This document shows positions 51,168 through 60,363 of a stretch of 64,000 bases of DNA, piece by piece. Location: NCBI RefSeq assembly GCF_002356315.1, contig NZ_AP018164.1:5022001-5086000 (forward strand), written 5' to 3'. The translations under genes were made by a program, and so were the position numbers. Numbering within the stretch: the first letter of the stretch is position 1; each line of letters opens with the position of its first letter. Under the pieces are notes generated by a model that made no database searches, had not been told where the DNA came from, and saw nothing but the letters and a program-made list of their open reading frames with translations. This DNA is from Mycobacterium shigaense (GTDB lineage: Bacteria > Actinomycetota > Actinomycetes > Mycobacteriales > Mycobacteriaceae).

Positions 51168-53141
51168 GTGGGGCTGTGGATCGGAACGCTCGTCGCGCTG
51201 TTTCTACTGATCGCCCCGGGGACTATCGTCGCTCGTATCGCTCAGCTGTCGTGGCCGGTCGCCGTCGCCGTCGGCCCGGCGCTGACCTACGGCGTGGTGG
51301 CCCTGGCGATCATTCCTTTTGGTGCCGTGGGCATTCCCTGGAACGGGTGGACCGCGCTGGCCGCGCTGATCGCGGTGTGCGTGGTGGCGACGGGTCTGCA
51401 GCTGCTGCTCGCCCGCTACCGCGACACCGCGGCCGAGGCGCGAGGCATCGCCGGTTTACCGGCGCTGGCGGTGGGTGCCGGTGTCGCGCTGGGGGCACTG
51501 CTGATCATGTGGGCGGCCTACCGCGGGCTGGCCGCGCACTGGCAGACCGTGCCCAGCACCTGGGACGCGGTCTGGCACGCCAACGAGGTGCGGTTCATCC
51601 TCGATACCGGACAGGCGTCGTCGACTCACATGGGCGAGCTCCGCAATGTCGAGACCCACCAGCCGCTGTATTACCCGTCGGTGTTTCATGCCCTGACCGC
51701 CGTCTACTGCCAGCTGACCGGGGCGGCGCCCACCACGGGCTACACGGTGAGTTCGGTGGCGGCCTCGGTCTGGCTCTTTCCGACGAGCGCGGCGATGCTC
51801 ACCTGGCATCTGCTGCGCCCCGTGACGACCCTGTGGCGCAGCGCGGGGGCGACGGCCACCGCGGCGGCGCTGTCGGCGTCGTTCACATCGGTGCCGTACG
51901 TCGAATTCGGCGTCGCCGCGATGCCCAACCTCGCGGCCTACGGCGTCGCGATCCCGACGTTCGTCCTGATCGCCTCGACGTTGCGGCATCGCGACCGCAT
52001 CCCGGTGGCCACGCTGGCCCTCGTCGGTGTGTTGTCGGTGCACCTGACCGGCGGTTTCATCGTTCTGCTGTTCCTGCTGGCGTGGTGGCTGCTGGACGTG
52101 TTGTGGCACCCGGTGCGCGGCCGGGCGGCGGACGCGCTGACCCTGGCCGCGGTGACGGCGCCGACGGGGCTGATCCTGGCGCCGCAGTTCCTCGGGGTGC
52201 TGCGGCAGGCCGACATCATCGCCGGGCACGCCTTCCCCAGCTTCAAGAGCGTCAAGCAGGGCGTGATCGACGCGCTACTGCTGCACACCCGCCACCTCAA
52301 TGACTTCCCGACCCAATACGGCCTGCTGGTGCTCGTCTACACCGGCATGGCGATCCTGTTGTACAAGCGGATCTGGTGGCCGCCGGCCGTTTGGCTGGTG
52401 CTGACCATTGCGACCATCTACTCGGGGGCACCGTTTCACAACCTGGCCGGCGCCGCCATCGAGAAGCTCAGCACGTTCTTCTACAACGATCCGCGCCGGT
52501 TGAGCGCGGTAGTCACGATGGTGGTCACGCCGATGGCGGCGGTCGCGTTGTTCGCGGCGGTCCTGCTGGCCGTAGCGCTGGCCAGGCGGCTGGTGGACCG
52601 GTTCCAGAAGTTGCCGCCGCGCGTCTGGGTCTCGACGACGGCAGTGCTGCTGGTGCTGAGCACGGTGTTCATCGCGCGGCACTACTTCTATCGCCACCTG
52701 GTGCTGTTCGGGGACAAGTACGACTCGGTGATCATCGACCAGCGCGACCTGATGGCCATGGCCTATCTCTCGAAGCTGCCCGGCGCGCATGACACCGTGA
52801 TCGGCAACGCGAACACCGACGGCACTGCGTGGATGTATGCGGTGGCCGACCTGCACCCGTTGTGGACGCATTACGACTACCCGCAGCAAACCGGTCCGGG
52901 GCCGCAGCGCTACATCATCTGGGCCTTCGCCCGCCGCGGCGAGTCCGATCCGAGGGTGGTCGAGGCGATCAAGGCGCTCAATATCCGGTACATCTATACA
53001 AGCTCGCCCACTGTTCGCGGGTTCGCTGTCCCCGACGGACTAGTCTCGCTGGAGAAATCGAAGTCGTGGGCACTGATCTACGACAACGGCGGCGCAAAAA
53101 TCTACGAATGGCGCGGAAACGCTGCAGCGCCACGCCCCTAG
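51168..53141 (+). CDS. Rv3779-like membrane glycosyltransferase
   Basis: 657 residues with about a dozen membrane helices in the N-terminal two thirds (for example GLWIGTLVALFLLIAPGTIV, ALTYGVVALAIIPFG, LAVGAGVALGALLIMWAAY) and a soluble C-terminal domain (residues about 530-657). The periplasmic loop after the fourth helix has TVPSTWDAVWHANEVRF with acidic residues where GT-C enzymes place catalytic Asp/Glu. Rv3779 has been reported to have polyprenyl-phosphomannose synthase activity. GTG at 51168 fits the Rv3779 length (666). Heads the envelope cluster. Confidence 0.85.
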   Translation: MGLWIGTLVALFLLIAPGTIVARIAQLSWPVAVAVGPALTYGVVALAIIPFGAVGIPWNGWTALAALIAVCVVATGLQLLLARYRDTAAEARGIAGLPALAVGAGVALGALLIMWAAYRGLAAHWQTVPSTWDAVWHANEVRFILDTGQASSTHMGELRNVETHQPLYYPSVFHALTAVYCQLTGAAPTTGYTVSSVAASVWLFPTSAAMLTWHLLRPVTTLWRSAGATATAAALSASFTSVPYVEFGVAAMPNLAAYGVAIPTFVLIASTLRHRDRIPVATLALVGVLSVHLTGGFIVLLFLLAWWLLDVLWHPVRGRAADALTLAAVTAPTGLILAPQFLGVLRQADIIAGHAFPSFKSVKQGVIDALLLHTRHLNDFPTQYGLLVLVYTGMAILLYKRIWWPPAVWLVLTIATIYSGAPFHNLAGAAIEKLSTFFYNDPRRLSAVVTMVVTPMAAVALFAAVLLAVALARRLVDRFQKLPPRVWVSTTAVLLVLSTVFIARHYFYRHLVLFGDKYDSVIIDQRDLMAMAYLSKLPGAHDTVIGNANTDGTAWMYAVADLHPLWTHYDYPQQTGPGPQRYIIWAFARRGESDPRVVEAIKALNIRYIYTSSPTVRGFAVPDGLVSLEKSKSWALIYDNGGAKIYEWRGNAAAPRP

Positions 53142-53157
53142 AGGTATTTAGAGGACG

Positions 53158-53700
53158 GTGACTCAATTGAGTATCGGCAATAACGGCCCAGACGAGGACG
53201 GCGTCGAGATCATCGGCGGCGTCGATCCGCGGATCATGGCGCTGCGCGACGGGGCGGATGACGACGAGGACTCCGACGAGCCCTCGCTGACCGACCTAGT
53301 CGAGCAACCCGCCAAGGTGATGCGCATCGGCACCATGATCAAGCAACTCCTCGAGGAGGTGCGGGCCGCGCCGTTGGACGAGGCCAGCCGCAAGCGGCTG
53401 CGCGAGATCCACGCCACCAGCATCCGGGAGCTCGAGGACGGTCTGGCGCCCGAGCTGCGCGAGGAGCTGGATCGCCTCACCCTGCCGTTCGAGGAGGACT
53501 CCGAGCCCTCGGACGCCGAGCTGCGCATCGCCCAGGCCCAGCTGGTCGGCTGGCTGGAGGGGCTCTTCCACGGCATCCAGACCGCGCTGTTCGCCCAGCA
53601 GATGGCCGCCCGCGCGCAGCTCGAGCGGATGCGCCAGGGCGCCCTGCCCCCGGGCATCGGCCGACCGGGTCACGGCTCGGGCACCGGGCAATACCTGTAA
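53158..53700 (+). CDS. bpa: Bacterial proteasome activator Bpa (PafE)
   Basis: 180 residues, Rv3780 orthologue. ATP-independent ring-shaped activator that opens the 20S proteasome gate. Disordered acidic N-terminus (GADDDEDSDEPSL), a central four-helix bundle (LVEQPAKVMRIGTMIKQLLEEV ... LVGWLEGLFHGIQTALFAQQM) and the C-terminal docking motif GQYL as the last four residues. GTG start at 53158. Lies between the Rv3779-like gene and wzt, as in M. tuberculosis. Confidence 0.95.
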   Translation: MTQLSIGNNGPDEDGVEIIGGVDPRIMALRDGADDDEDSDEPSLTDLVEQPAKVMRIGTMIKQLLEEVRAAPLDEASRKRLREIHATSIRELEDGLAPELREELDRLTLPFEEDSEPSDAELRIAQAQLVGWLEGLFHGIQTALFAQQMAARAQLERMRQGALPPGIGRPGHGSGTGQYL

Positions 53701-53714
53701 GACAGCAGCTCACG

Positions 53715-54551
53715 GTGCCCGACCCCTCCCCTCACATCGAGACCCGCGACGCCTGGGTGGAATTCCCGATCTTCGACGCCAAGTCACGCTCGCTGAAGAA
53801 GGCCTTCCTCGGCAAGGCCGGCGGCACGATCGGCCGCAACAACTCCAACGTCGTCGTCGTCGAGGCGTTGCGCGACATCACCATGTCGCTCGAACTGGGC
53901 GACCGGGTGGGACTCGTCGGCCACAACGGCGCCGGGAAATCGACTCTGCTACGCCTACTTTCGGGCATCTACGAGCCCACCCGCGGTTGGGCGAAGGTCA
54001 CCGGCCGGGTTGCCCCGGTCTTCGATCTCGGCGTCGGCATGGATCCCGAGATCTCCGGCTACGAGAACATCATCATCCGCGGCCTGTTCTTGGGGCAGAC
54101 CCGAAAGCAGATGCTGGCCAAGGTGGACGAGATCGCGGAGTTCACCGAGCTCGGCGATTACCTGTCGATGCCGTTGCGCACGTATTCCACCGGCATGCGG
54201 GTGCGGCTGGCGATGGGCGTGGTCACCAGCATCGACCCCGAGATCCTGTTGCTCGACGAGGGCATCGGCGCGGTGGACGCCGACTTCCTGAAGAAGGCTC
54301 AGTCGCGGCTGCAGGGACTGGTCGAGCGTTCCGGAATCCTGGTGTTCGCCAGCCACTCCAACGAATTTCTGGCGCGGTTGTGCAAGACGGCGATGTGGAT
54401 CGACCACGGAGTCATCCGGATGACGGGCGGCATCGAGGACGTGGTGCGCGCCTACGAGGGCGAGGACGCCGCCCGGCACGTCCGGGAGGTGCTGGAAGAA
54501 ACGCAAGCAGCCAATAATCCGCTCGCACAACAAGCTTCCGGGGATGAGTGA
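53715..54551 (+). CDS. rfbE: Galactan/O-antigen ABC exporter ATP-binding protein Wzt (RfbE)
   Basis: 278 residues, Rv3781 orthologue. Wzt-type ATPase: Walker A GLVGHNGAGKSTLLRLLSGI, the gate helix region LGVGMDPEISGYENI, signature TYSTGMRVRLAMGVV, Walker B LLLDEGIGAVD and H-loop FASHSNEF. No C-terminal carbohydrate-binding domain, so export should not need a capping signal. Partner of Wzm (55511-56341); moves lipid-linked galactan across the membrane. Its 3' end overlaps glfT1 by 8 bp. Confidence 0.94.
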   Translation: MPDPSPHIETRDAWVEFPIFDAKSRSLKKAFLGKAGGTIGRNNSNVVVVEALRDITMSLELGDRVGLVGHNGAGKSTLLRLLSGIYEPTRGWAKVTGRVAPVFDLGVGMDPEISGYENIIIRGLFLGQTRKQMLAKVDEIAEFTELGDYLSMPLRTYSTGMRVRLAMGVVTSIDPEILLLDEGIGAVDADFLKKAQSRLQGLVERSGILVFASHSNEFLARLCKTAMWIDHGVIRMTGGIEDVVRAYEGEDAARHVREVLEETQAANNPLAQQASGDE

Positions 54552-55461
54552 GTTCGTCGTCGCCGTCGTGGTGACGCACCGGCGCCCCGACGAGCTGGCG
54601 AAGTCGCTGGATGTATTGAGCACCCAGACCAGGTTGCCCGATCACCTGATCGTGGTCGACAACGATGGTGGAGCGGACAGTAGGGTGCGCGATCTTGTCG
54701 CGGCCCAGCCAATTCCGACAACCTACTTGGATTCGCGCCGAAATCTCGGCGGCGCAGGCGGTTTCGCGCTCGGCATGCTGCATGCCCTGGCACAAGGCGC
54801 CGACTGGGTGTGGTTGGCCGACGACGACGGACGCCCGCAGGACACCCGGGTGCTGGCGACGCTGCTTGGTTGCGCCAAGAAGCATGGCCTGGCCGAAGTC
54901 TCGCCGATGGTGTGTAACCTCGACGACCCCGAGCGGCTGGCGTTCCCGCTGCGGCGCGGGCTAGTATGGCGCAGGCGCGCAAGCGAATTGCGCACCGAGC
55001 CGGGGCAGGACCTACTGCCCGGCATCGCCTCGCTGTTCAATGGCGCGCTGTTTCGTGCCTCGACCCTCGACGCGGTCGGCGTCCCAGACCTGCGGCTGTT
55101 CCTGCGCGGCGACGAGGTGGAGGTGCATCGCCGCCTGGTGCGCTCGGGCCTGGCGTTCGGCACCTGCCTGGACGCGGTGTACCTGCATCCCTGCGGCTCC
55201 GAGGAATTCCGGCCGATCCTGGGCGGCCGCATGCACACCCAGTATCCCGACAACCCCACCAAGCGGTTCTACACCTACCGCAACCGCGGCTATCTGCAGT
55301 CGCAGCCCGGTCTGCGCAAGCTGGTGGTCCAGGAGTGGGTCCGGTTCGGCTGGTTCTTCTTGATCACCCGACGGGATCCGCGCGGTCTGGTGGAATGGAT
55401 TCGGTTGCGCCGCTTAGGGCGTCGTGAGCAGTTCGGCAAGCCGGAAGGACCGGCGTCATGA
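54544..55461 (+). CDS. glfT1: Galactofuranosyltransferase GlfT1
   Basis: Adds the first two galactofuranose residues to the decaprenyl-PP-GlcNAc-Rha acceptor in arabinogalactan synthesis. 305 residues, GT2 family: VAVVVTHRRPDELAKSLDVL, then VVDNDGGADS and the metal-binding WLADDDGRPQ (Asp93-95); RGDEVEVHRRLV and the C-terminal membrane-proximal basic helices follow. Rv3782 orthologue. Coupled to wzt upstream and, through a tiny 18-codon frame, to wzm downstream. Confidence 0.95.
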   Translation: MSEFVVAVVVTHRRPDELAKSLDVLSTQTRLPDHLIVVDNDGGADSRVRDLVAAQPIPTTYLDSRRNLGGAGGFALGMLHALAQGADWVWLADDDGRPQDTRVLATLLGCAKKHGLAEVSPMVCNLDDPERLAFPLRRGLVWRRRASELRTEPGQDLLPGIASLFNGALFRASTLDAVGVPDLRLFLRGDEVEVHRRLVRSGLAFGTCLDAVYLHPCGSEEFRPILGGRMHTQYPDNPTKRFYTYRNRGYLQSQPGLRKLVVQEWVRFGWFFLITRRDPRGLVEWIRLRRLGRREQFGKPEGPAS

Positions 55462-55514
55462 CACGCGCCGACGCCGATGCAAAGCGCAGCGATGAGAAGG
55501 GGTGGCGCGCATGA
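55458..55514 (+). other. 18-codon ORF bridging glfT1 and wzm, possible translational coupler
   Basis: ATG at 55458 overlaps the glfT1 stop (ATGA) and its own TGA at 55512-55514 overlaps the ATG of wzm (55511, again ATGA). It would encode MTRADADAKRSDEKGWRA. A GAGAAGG ribosome binding site for wzm lies inside it. It may be a coupling device for ribosomes or pure coincidence; no homologue is known to me. Confidence 0.35.
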
Positions 55515-56341
55515 CATTCGTGGATGCGGCGGCGCAGTCGCGGACCATGACCCGTGCCCGCAACGATCTCGTCGACGGATTCCGTCGCCGCGAGCTGTGG
55601 CTGCACCTGGGCTGGCAGGACATCAAGCAGCGATATCGCCGTTCGGTGCTGGGGCCGTTCTGGATCACGATCGCGACGGGTACGACCGCCATCGCGATGG
55701 GTGGCCTGTACTCCAAGCTGTTTCATCTCGACCTGGCCGTGCACCTGCCCTACGTCACGCTCGGGCTGATCGTCTGGAACCTGATCAACGCCGCGATACT
55801 CGAGGGCGCGGACGTGTTCGTCGCCAACGAGGGCCTGATCAAACAACTTCCGACGCCGCTGAGCGTGCACGTCTATCGGCTGGTGTGGCGGCAGATGATC
55901 TTGTTCGCGCACAACATCGTCATCTGCGTCGTCGTCGCGATCATCTTTCCCAAACCGTGGTCGTGGGCGGACCTGTCGGTGATCCCGGCGCTGGGCCTGA
56001 TCGTGCTCAATTGCATTTGGGTGTCATTGTGTTTCGGCATCCTGGCGACCCGTTACCGCGACATCGGTCCGCTGCTGTTCTCCATCGTGCAGTTGTTGTT
56101 CTTCATGACGCCGATCATCTGGAACGACGACACGCTGCGCCAGCAGGGGGCCGGGCGCTGGTCGAGCATCGTCGAGCTCAACCCGCTGCTGCACTATCTC
56201 GACATCGTGCGGGCGCCGCTGCTGGGTGCCCACCAGGAGCTGCGGCACTGGGCGGTGGTCGTGGTGCTCACCCTCGTCGGCTGGTTGCTGGCCGCGGTCG
56301 CGATGCGACAGTACCGCGCCCGGGTTCCCTACTGGGTCTAG
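55511..56341 (+). CDS. rfbD: Galactan ABC exporter permease Wzm (RfbD)
   Basis: 276 residues, Rv3783 orthologue, ABC-2 type permease with six helices. Hallmarks: ELWLHLGWQDIKQRYRRSVLGPFW (gate helix and first TM), YVTLGLIVWNLINAAILEGADVFV, LFFMTPIIWN and LNPLLHYLDIVRAPLLG. ATG at 55511 has GAGAAGG 10 nt upstream; GTG 55502 is an alternative adding three residues. With Wzt it exports lipid-linked galactan. Confidence 0.94.
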   Translation: MTFVDAAAQSRTMTRARNDLVDGFRRRELWLHLGWQDIKQRYRRSVLGPFWITIATGTTAIAMGGLYSKLFHLDLAVHLPYVTLGLIVWNLINAAILEGADVFVANEGLIKQLPTPLSVHVYRLVWRQMILFAHNIVICVVVAIIFPKPWSWADLSVIPALGLIVLNCIWVSLCFGILATRYRDIGPLLFSIVQLLFFMTPIIWNDDTLRQQGAGRWSSIVELNPLLHYLDIVRAPLLGAHQELRHWAVVVVLTLVGWLLAAVAMRQYRARVPYWV

Positions 56342-56423
56342 CGCCGCGCGGCGCCCCGGGCGGCGGTGCCCTACACTGCGGCGCAGCGGGGGATTTCGCG
56401 GATCAAGGTGGCAGCCGGCCGGC

Positions 56424-57968
56424 ATGAGTGAGATCAAACGCATCGTCGCCGGCCTCGTACTCTCGCTGTCGAGTGCGGTCCTGCTCGTGATCATGTGGCC
56501 GTCGTTCGGAAACCTTTGGTGGCTCGCGTTCGTCGCGTTCGTCCCGATGTATGCGGCCCAGTACCGGGTGCTGCCCCGGCGCTGGAGTGCACTGCCCGTG
56601 GCGGTGGCTTTCACGGGTTACTACCTGGCGCTGCTCTTGCACATCGCTTCCGCGCTGTCGGTGGTCGTCATCGTCGCCGGCGCACTGGCGTTCGGGCTCG
56701 TCGGCCTGGTCATCGGGCTGTTTCTCCGGCCCTTTGCCGAGCGGACCCGTTATCGCTGGTTCGTCCTGCAGCTAGGGCTGCTCTGGGTGGCGATCGATCT
56801 GCTTGTCCAGAACAACGAGATCGACGGCACCTATCTGTGGCTCGCCTACCGGTTGGCCGACCTCCCGCAGGCCGTGCAGCCCGTCAGCATCGTCGGGGCG
56901 CCGGCGCTGAGCTTGCTGCTGCACGTCATCAACGCGACGGTGGCGCTCGTGGTCCTCTCCCTGCTGGACCGTCGCTGGCCACAGTGGGCCGACGTTGGTA
57001 TGCCCCGACGCGCGCTGACGTGGTCGGTGGCCGTCCCGGTTGTCGTGACAGTCATCTGGGCGGGCACCAGCCTGGTGATCTTCCACGACGTGTCGGACCG
57101 CATGGGGCCCAAGGTTCGGGTGGCCGCCGTGCAGCCCGGCCTCGAGAACGCCTTCCCGGGAACGCTCGTCTCCGCCGGCGACCTGTCGCGCGGTCGCAGC
57201 CGAAACGACCGCATCGAGGACCAGATCGCACAACTCAGCGAGATGACGCGGACGGCCGCGGCGCAGGGCGCGAAGGTGGTGGTCTGGCCCGAGGAGACGC
57301 TCGACTACGACCCGCGGGTGAGCCACCGGGAGTGGATCCCGGCCCTCGTGCACCAGACCGGCGTGTATCTGGCGATGGGGTTCACGCCCGACGCCGCCAA
57401 CGACGCCGCGCCCAACACCGCCCTGCTGTGGAGTCCGGCCGGTGCGGTCGTCGCCGTCTACTACAAGACCATGCGGGTAATCACCGCCGGAGAAGCCTTC
57501 ACGCCGGGGAACGTCTACCCGGCGGTGAACACGCCCCACGGTGTGGTGGGCATGATCATCTGCTTCGACATGGACTTTCCGAACGGTCCGACCCGGCGCA
57601 CCGTGCGCAACGGCGCTCAGCTGGTGCTTTCGCCCAGCCTCGACCTGCCTTCCAAAGTCGATATCCGCAGATCCATGGCGGTGTTCCGGGCGGTCGAGAA
57701 CCGGGTCGCGGTCGTCAAGGCCGACGTGGCCTGGGACTCGATGCTGGTGGCGCCGAACGGGCAGGTACTCACCAGCACCGCGGTCCACGACGAGCGCGGT
57801 GGCCGGGCACTGCTGGTCGCCGACATCCCGCTGGGCCCTCGCGGCGCCCCGTTCACCCGATACGGGGGTGCGCCTTTCCAGTGGCTCGAATACGCGGCGA
57901 CGGTCGTCATGCTGGGCGTCGTGGTCGTGTCCTGGCGCCGCGACCGCGCGGCGCGGTCGCCCGCCTAG
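56424..57968 (+). CDS. Apolipoprotein N-acyltransferase-like membrane protein
   Basis: 514 residues: about seven N-terminal helices (GLVLSLSSAVLLVIMWPSFG; VVVIVAGALAFGLVGLVIGLFL and others), then a carbon-nitrogen hydrolase domain with the nitrilase/Lnt triad Glu (VVWPEETLDYD), Lys (VAVYYKTMRVITAGEAFTPG) and Cys (MIICFDMDFPN), and a last helix near the C-terminus. Lnt transfers a third acyl chain to lipoproteins such as LpqH. Mycobacteria have another Lnt (with Ppm1), so this may be a paralogue with a different acceptor. Sits after wzm, 82 bp away. Confidence 0.85.
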   Translation: MSEIKRIVAGLVLSLSSAVLLVIMWPSFGNLWWLAFVAFVPMYAAQYRVLPRRWSALPVAVAFTGYYLALLLHIASALSVVVIVAGALAFGLVGLVIGLFLRPFAERTRYRWFVLQLGLLWVAIDLLVQNNEIDGTYLWLAYRLADLPQAVQPVSIVGAPALSLLLHVINATVALVVLSLLDRRWPQWADVGMPRRALTWSVAVPVVVTVIWAGTSLVIFHDVSDRMGPKVRVAAVQPGLENAFPGTLVSAGDLSRGRSRNDRIEDQIAQLSEMTRTAAAQGAKVVVWPEETLDYDPRVSHREWIPALVHQTGVYLAMGFTPDAANDAAPNTALLWSPAGAVVAVYYKTMRVITAGEAFTPGNVYPAVNTPHGVVGMIICFDMDFPNGPTRRTVRNGAQLVLSPSLDLPSKVDIRRSMAVFRAVENRVAVVKADVAWDSMLVAPNGQVLTSTAVHDERGGRALLVADIPLGPRGAPFTRYGGAPFQWLEYAATVVMLGVVVVSWRRDRAARSPA

Positions 57969-58681
57969 TGGGGTGCGTCGGTGACAACCATTTCGTCGTC
58001 GCCCAGGGCCCACGCCTTCGAGAAGACGTCGACGGGCACCGTCTTGTCGGCGCCGTCGGCGGCCCCGCTGTCGTTGAGGTGCACCGTTGCGTTGAGGGCA
58101 TCGACCCCGGTCGCGACGACCGCGTGGTTGGCGCCGGGGTCCTTGGGGTCGACCGGCTGTCCCCAGATGAGTTCGGCGTTCACCGCGACGATCACCTTGC
58201 GGCCGGCGCCCAGGGCGTGCTTGAGCGCGGCCATGCCGGTCGGCACACCCGAGGACCCGTCGCTGCGGTCGGTCACCTTGGCGGCCACGCCGTAGTGCGA
58301 CAGCAGCAGCGGAATGTCGTTGTAGCTGGTGCCCTGACCGGTGTTTGGGTCGTCCTTGTCCACGGGCAGCGTGTAGATCGAGCCCGGGTGCGTCTGGCTG
58401 GGCGTCCGCTGGGCCAGCGCGATGATCTCCTGCTCCGACACTCGGCGCCCGGTCTCCTCTCCCACCACGTCGGCGGTGGCCATCAGGACGCAGTCGTCGT
58501 AGGTCTGCGGTTGCCAGTACGCGGCGGCCGCGGCCGGATTCCCGTACATCCCGCCGGTGGTGGTGTCGTCGGCGTGCGCCGGGCCCGTCGCGAGGCCGAG
58601 TATCAGAGCGGCAGCGAAGGCCGCGACACCGGCGGAACGGGCGATGTTGCGGACCACGGCGCGGACGTCAGCGGTGATCAT
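57965..58681 (-). CDS. Exported C39-like (papain-fold) peptidase
   Basis: 238 residues. Signal peptide: basic start, AGVAAFAAALILGLATG, cleavage after AHA (GPAHADD). The mature part fits a peptidase C39_2 fold: Gln/Cys in YWQPQTYDDCVLMATADVVG, His in PGANHAVVATGVDA, and Asn/Asp in VHLNDSGAA. Probably a cysteine protease or inactive relative acting outside the cytoplasm. ATG at 58681 chosen as the signal peptide starts there. Its 3' end overlaps the Lnt-like gene by 4 bp, convergently. Confidence 0.78.
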   Translation of the reverse strand: MITADVRAVVRNIARSAGVAAFAAALILGLATGPAHADDTTTGGMYGNPAAAAAYWQPQTYDDCVLMATADVVGEETGRRVSEQEIIALAQRTPSQTHPGSIYTLPVDKDDPNTGQGTSYNDIPLLLSHYGVAAKVTDRSDGSSGVPTGMAALKHALGAGRKVIVAVNAELIWGQPVDPKDPGANHAVVATGVDALNATVHLNDSGAADGADKTVPVDVFSKAWALGDDEMVVTDAPH

Positions 58682-58829
58682 CACAGGCTCCTTTGCTCGG
58701 CTGCGCCTCGCGATCCAGGCGGGTGAGCAAAGTTCCACCAACGGCCTCCACGGATCCTTGGAGCCACGAGCGACCTGCGCCCATGCGATCCACGGCAAAG
58801 GGGACGAAACTCGACGCCGGACCGCACGG

Positions 58830-59087
58830 ATGGGGGAGTATGCGATCGTGAGCGACGCCTCGGCAATCGGTTGTGTGGGGAGGCTGCTGGTGGCAACCCG
58901 CGGTGATCGCGGCACAGGCGAGGTGTTGGTGACCGTGCGGGGGTCGAAGGAGACCTTCCTGGCCTGGTCGGACGAACCATTACCGAAGGGCAGCAAGGTT
59001 TTGGTGGTCGGGGTCCGCGGTCCGCGGACGGTGGTCGTCGAGCCGTGGAAGAACCTTACAGCAGCTGAAATTGCGATGCAGATCTAG
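58830..59087 (+). CDS. NfeD-like OB-fold protein
   Basis: 85 residues: IGCVGRLLVATRGDRGTGEV, then LVTVRGSKETFLAWSDE and PLPKGSKVLVVGVRGPRTVVVEPW form the small five-stranded OB domain found at the C-terminus of NfeD proteins; the membrane and protease parts are absent. Such short NfeD proteins are nearly always next to a flotillin, as here (22 bp gap), and are thought to stabilise its oligomers. Alternative start GTG 58848. Confidence 0.78.
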   Translation: MGEYAIVSDASAIGCVGRLLVATRGDRGTGEVLVTVRGSKETFLAWSDEPLPKGSKVLVVGVRGPRTVVVEPWKNLTAAEIAMQI

Positions 59088-59109
59088 CGAAAAGGCAAGG
59101 AGTTCAACA

Positions 59110-60240
59110 ATGCTCGGTTATAGGGTGCCTGCGCCGGACGAAGCGATGCTTGTCTCCGGCGCCCGGGCCAAGGGCGACGCCCCGTTCCGTGTGGTGACCG
59201 GCCACGGCGCGTTCATCATGCCGTTCTTCCGCAAGGTCCGATTCCTGACGCTGGCCATGTGTGAGGCGGAGGTCGCCGAAAAGTGCGTCACCCAGCAGGG
59301 CATCACGCTGAACGTCCGCGCCGTGATCGCATTCAAGGTCGGCAACGACACCGACAGCATCATCAGCGCCGCCCAACGGTTTCTGTCCGAACAGGACCAG
59401 ATGTCGGTGCTGACCGGACGGATCTTCGCGGGCCACCTGCGCTCGATCATCGGCTCGATGACCGTCGAGCAGATCATCCGGGAGCGCCAGAAGCTGGCGA
59501 CCGAGGTGCTCGACGGCTCCAAGGAAGAGATGGCCCGCATCGGCCTGACCGTCGACGCGCTGCAGATCCAGTCCATCGACGACGACGGCCTGGGCTATAT
59601 CAACGCGATGTCGGCGCCGCACAACGCGGCCATCCAGCAGCAGGCGCAGATCGCCCAGGCGCAAGCCAACCAGGCGGCCGCCGAGGCCGAGCAGGAGTCC
59701 CAGCGCAAGCAGGCCGAATTCGCCCGCGAGACCGCGATCGTCAAGGCGCAGTACAAGGCCGAGGTCGACAAGGCCCAGGCCGAGGCCGCCCAGGCGGGCC
59801 CGCTGGCCGAGGCCGAAGCACAGCGTGAGGTGCTGCAGATGCGCACCGAGTTGGCCCAGCGTGCCGCCGAACTGCGCCAGCAGGAACTGGTCGCCGAGGT
59901 GGTCAAGCCTGCCGAGGCCGAGGCCGAACGCGTCCGGATCATGGCGGTGGCCGACGCCGAGAAGATGAAGATCCTGGCCGAGGCGGCGGCCTCGCACAAC
60001 CGCGTCGCGCTGGACAAGGCGCTGATCGACCAGCTGCCGCAGATCGTGGAGAAGGCCGCGATCGGCCTGTCGAACTCCAACCTCACCGTGCTCAACGGCG
60101 CCGAAGGCCTCGGCCAGGTGGCCGCGGGTCTGGTGTCACAGGGCGTGGCGATCTTCGACGCGCTGCGCGGCGAGGTCATCGACTACGAGGACGATGCGAC
60201 GTTCACCGGAACGGCGGGAACCGATTCGGCGTCGGGCTGA
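59110..60240 (+). CDS. Flotillin/SPFH domain protein
   Basis: 376 residues. N-terminal SPFH/band-7 domain (RVVTGHGAFIMPFFRKVRFL; QQGITLNVRAVIAFKVG; HLRSIIGSMTVEQIIRERQKL), then an Ala/Glu/Gln-rich coiled coil of about 130 residues (QAQANQAAAEAEQESQRKQA) and a C-terminal oligomerisation region (LSNSNLTVLNGAEGLGQVAAG). No strong membrane helix, so attachment is probably peripheral. Organises membrane microdomains in other bacteria. ATG at 59110 preceded by AAGGAG (59097-59102). Paired with the NfeD-like gene. Confidence 0.9.
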   Translation: MLGYRVPAPDEAMLVSGARAKGDAPFRVVTGHGAFIMPFFRKVRFLTLAMCEAEVAEKCVTQQGITLNVRAVIAFKVGNDTDSIISAAQRFLSEQDQMSVLTGRIFAGHLRSIIGSMTVEQIIRERQKLATEVLDGSKEEMARIGLTVDALQIQSIDDDGLGYINAMSAPHNAAIQQQAQIAQAQANQAAAEAEQESQRKQAEFARETAIVKAQYKAEVDKAQAEAAQAGPLAEAEAQREVLQMRTELAQRAAELRQQELVAEVVKPAEAEAERVRIMAVADAEKMKILAEAAASHNRVALDKALIDQLPQIVEKAAIGLSNSNLTVLNGAEGLGQVAAGLVSQGVAIFDALRGEVIDYEDDATFTGTAGTDSASG

Positions 60241-60363
60241 ACAGCGGGCAACAGGGGGAACGCATAAAAATGCTGCCGCATCACCTGGCGGTTCAGCGGG
60301 TCAGAAAACTGTATGCGCTGTTTGCGGCGTATGAATGAATAATTGGCGAAACCTACTGGCCGC

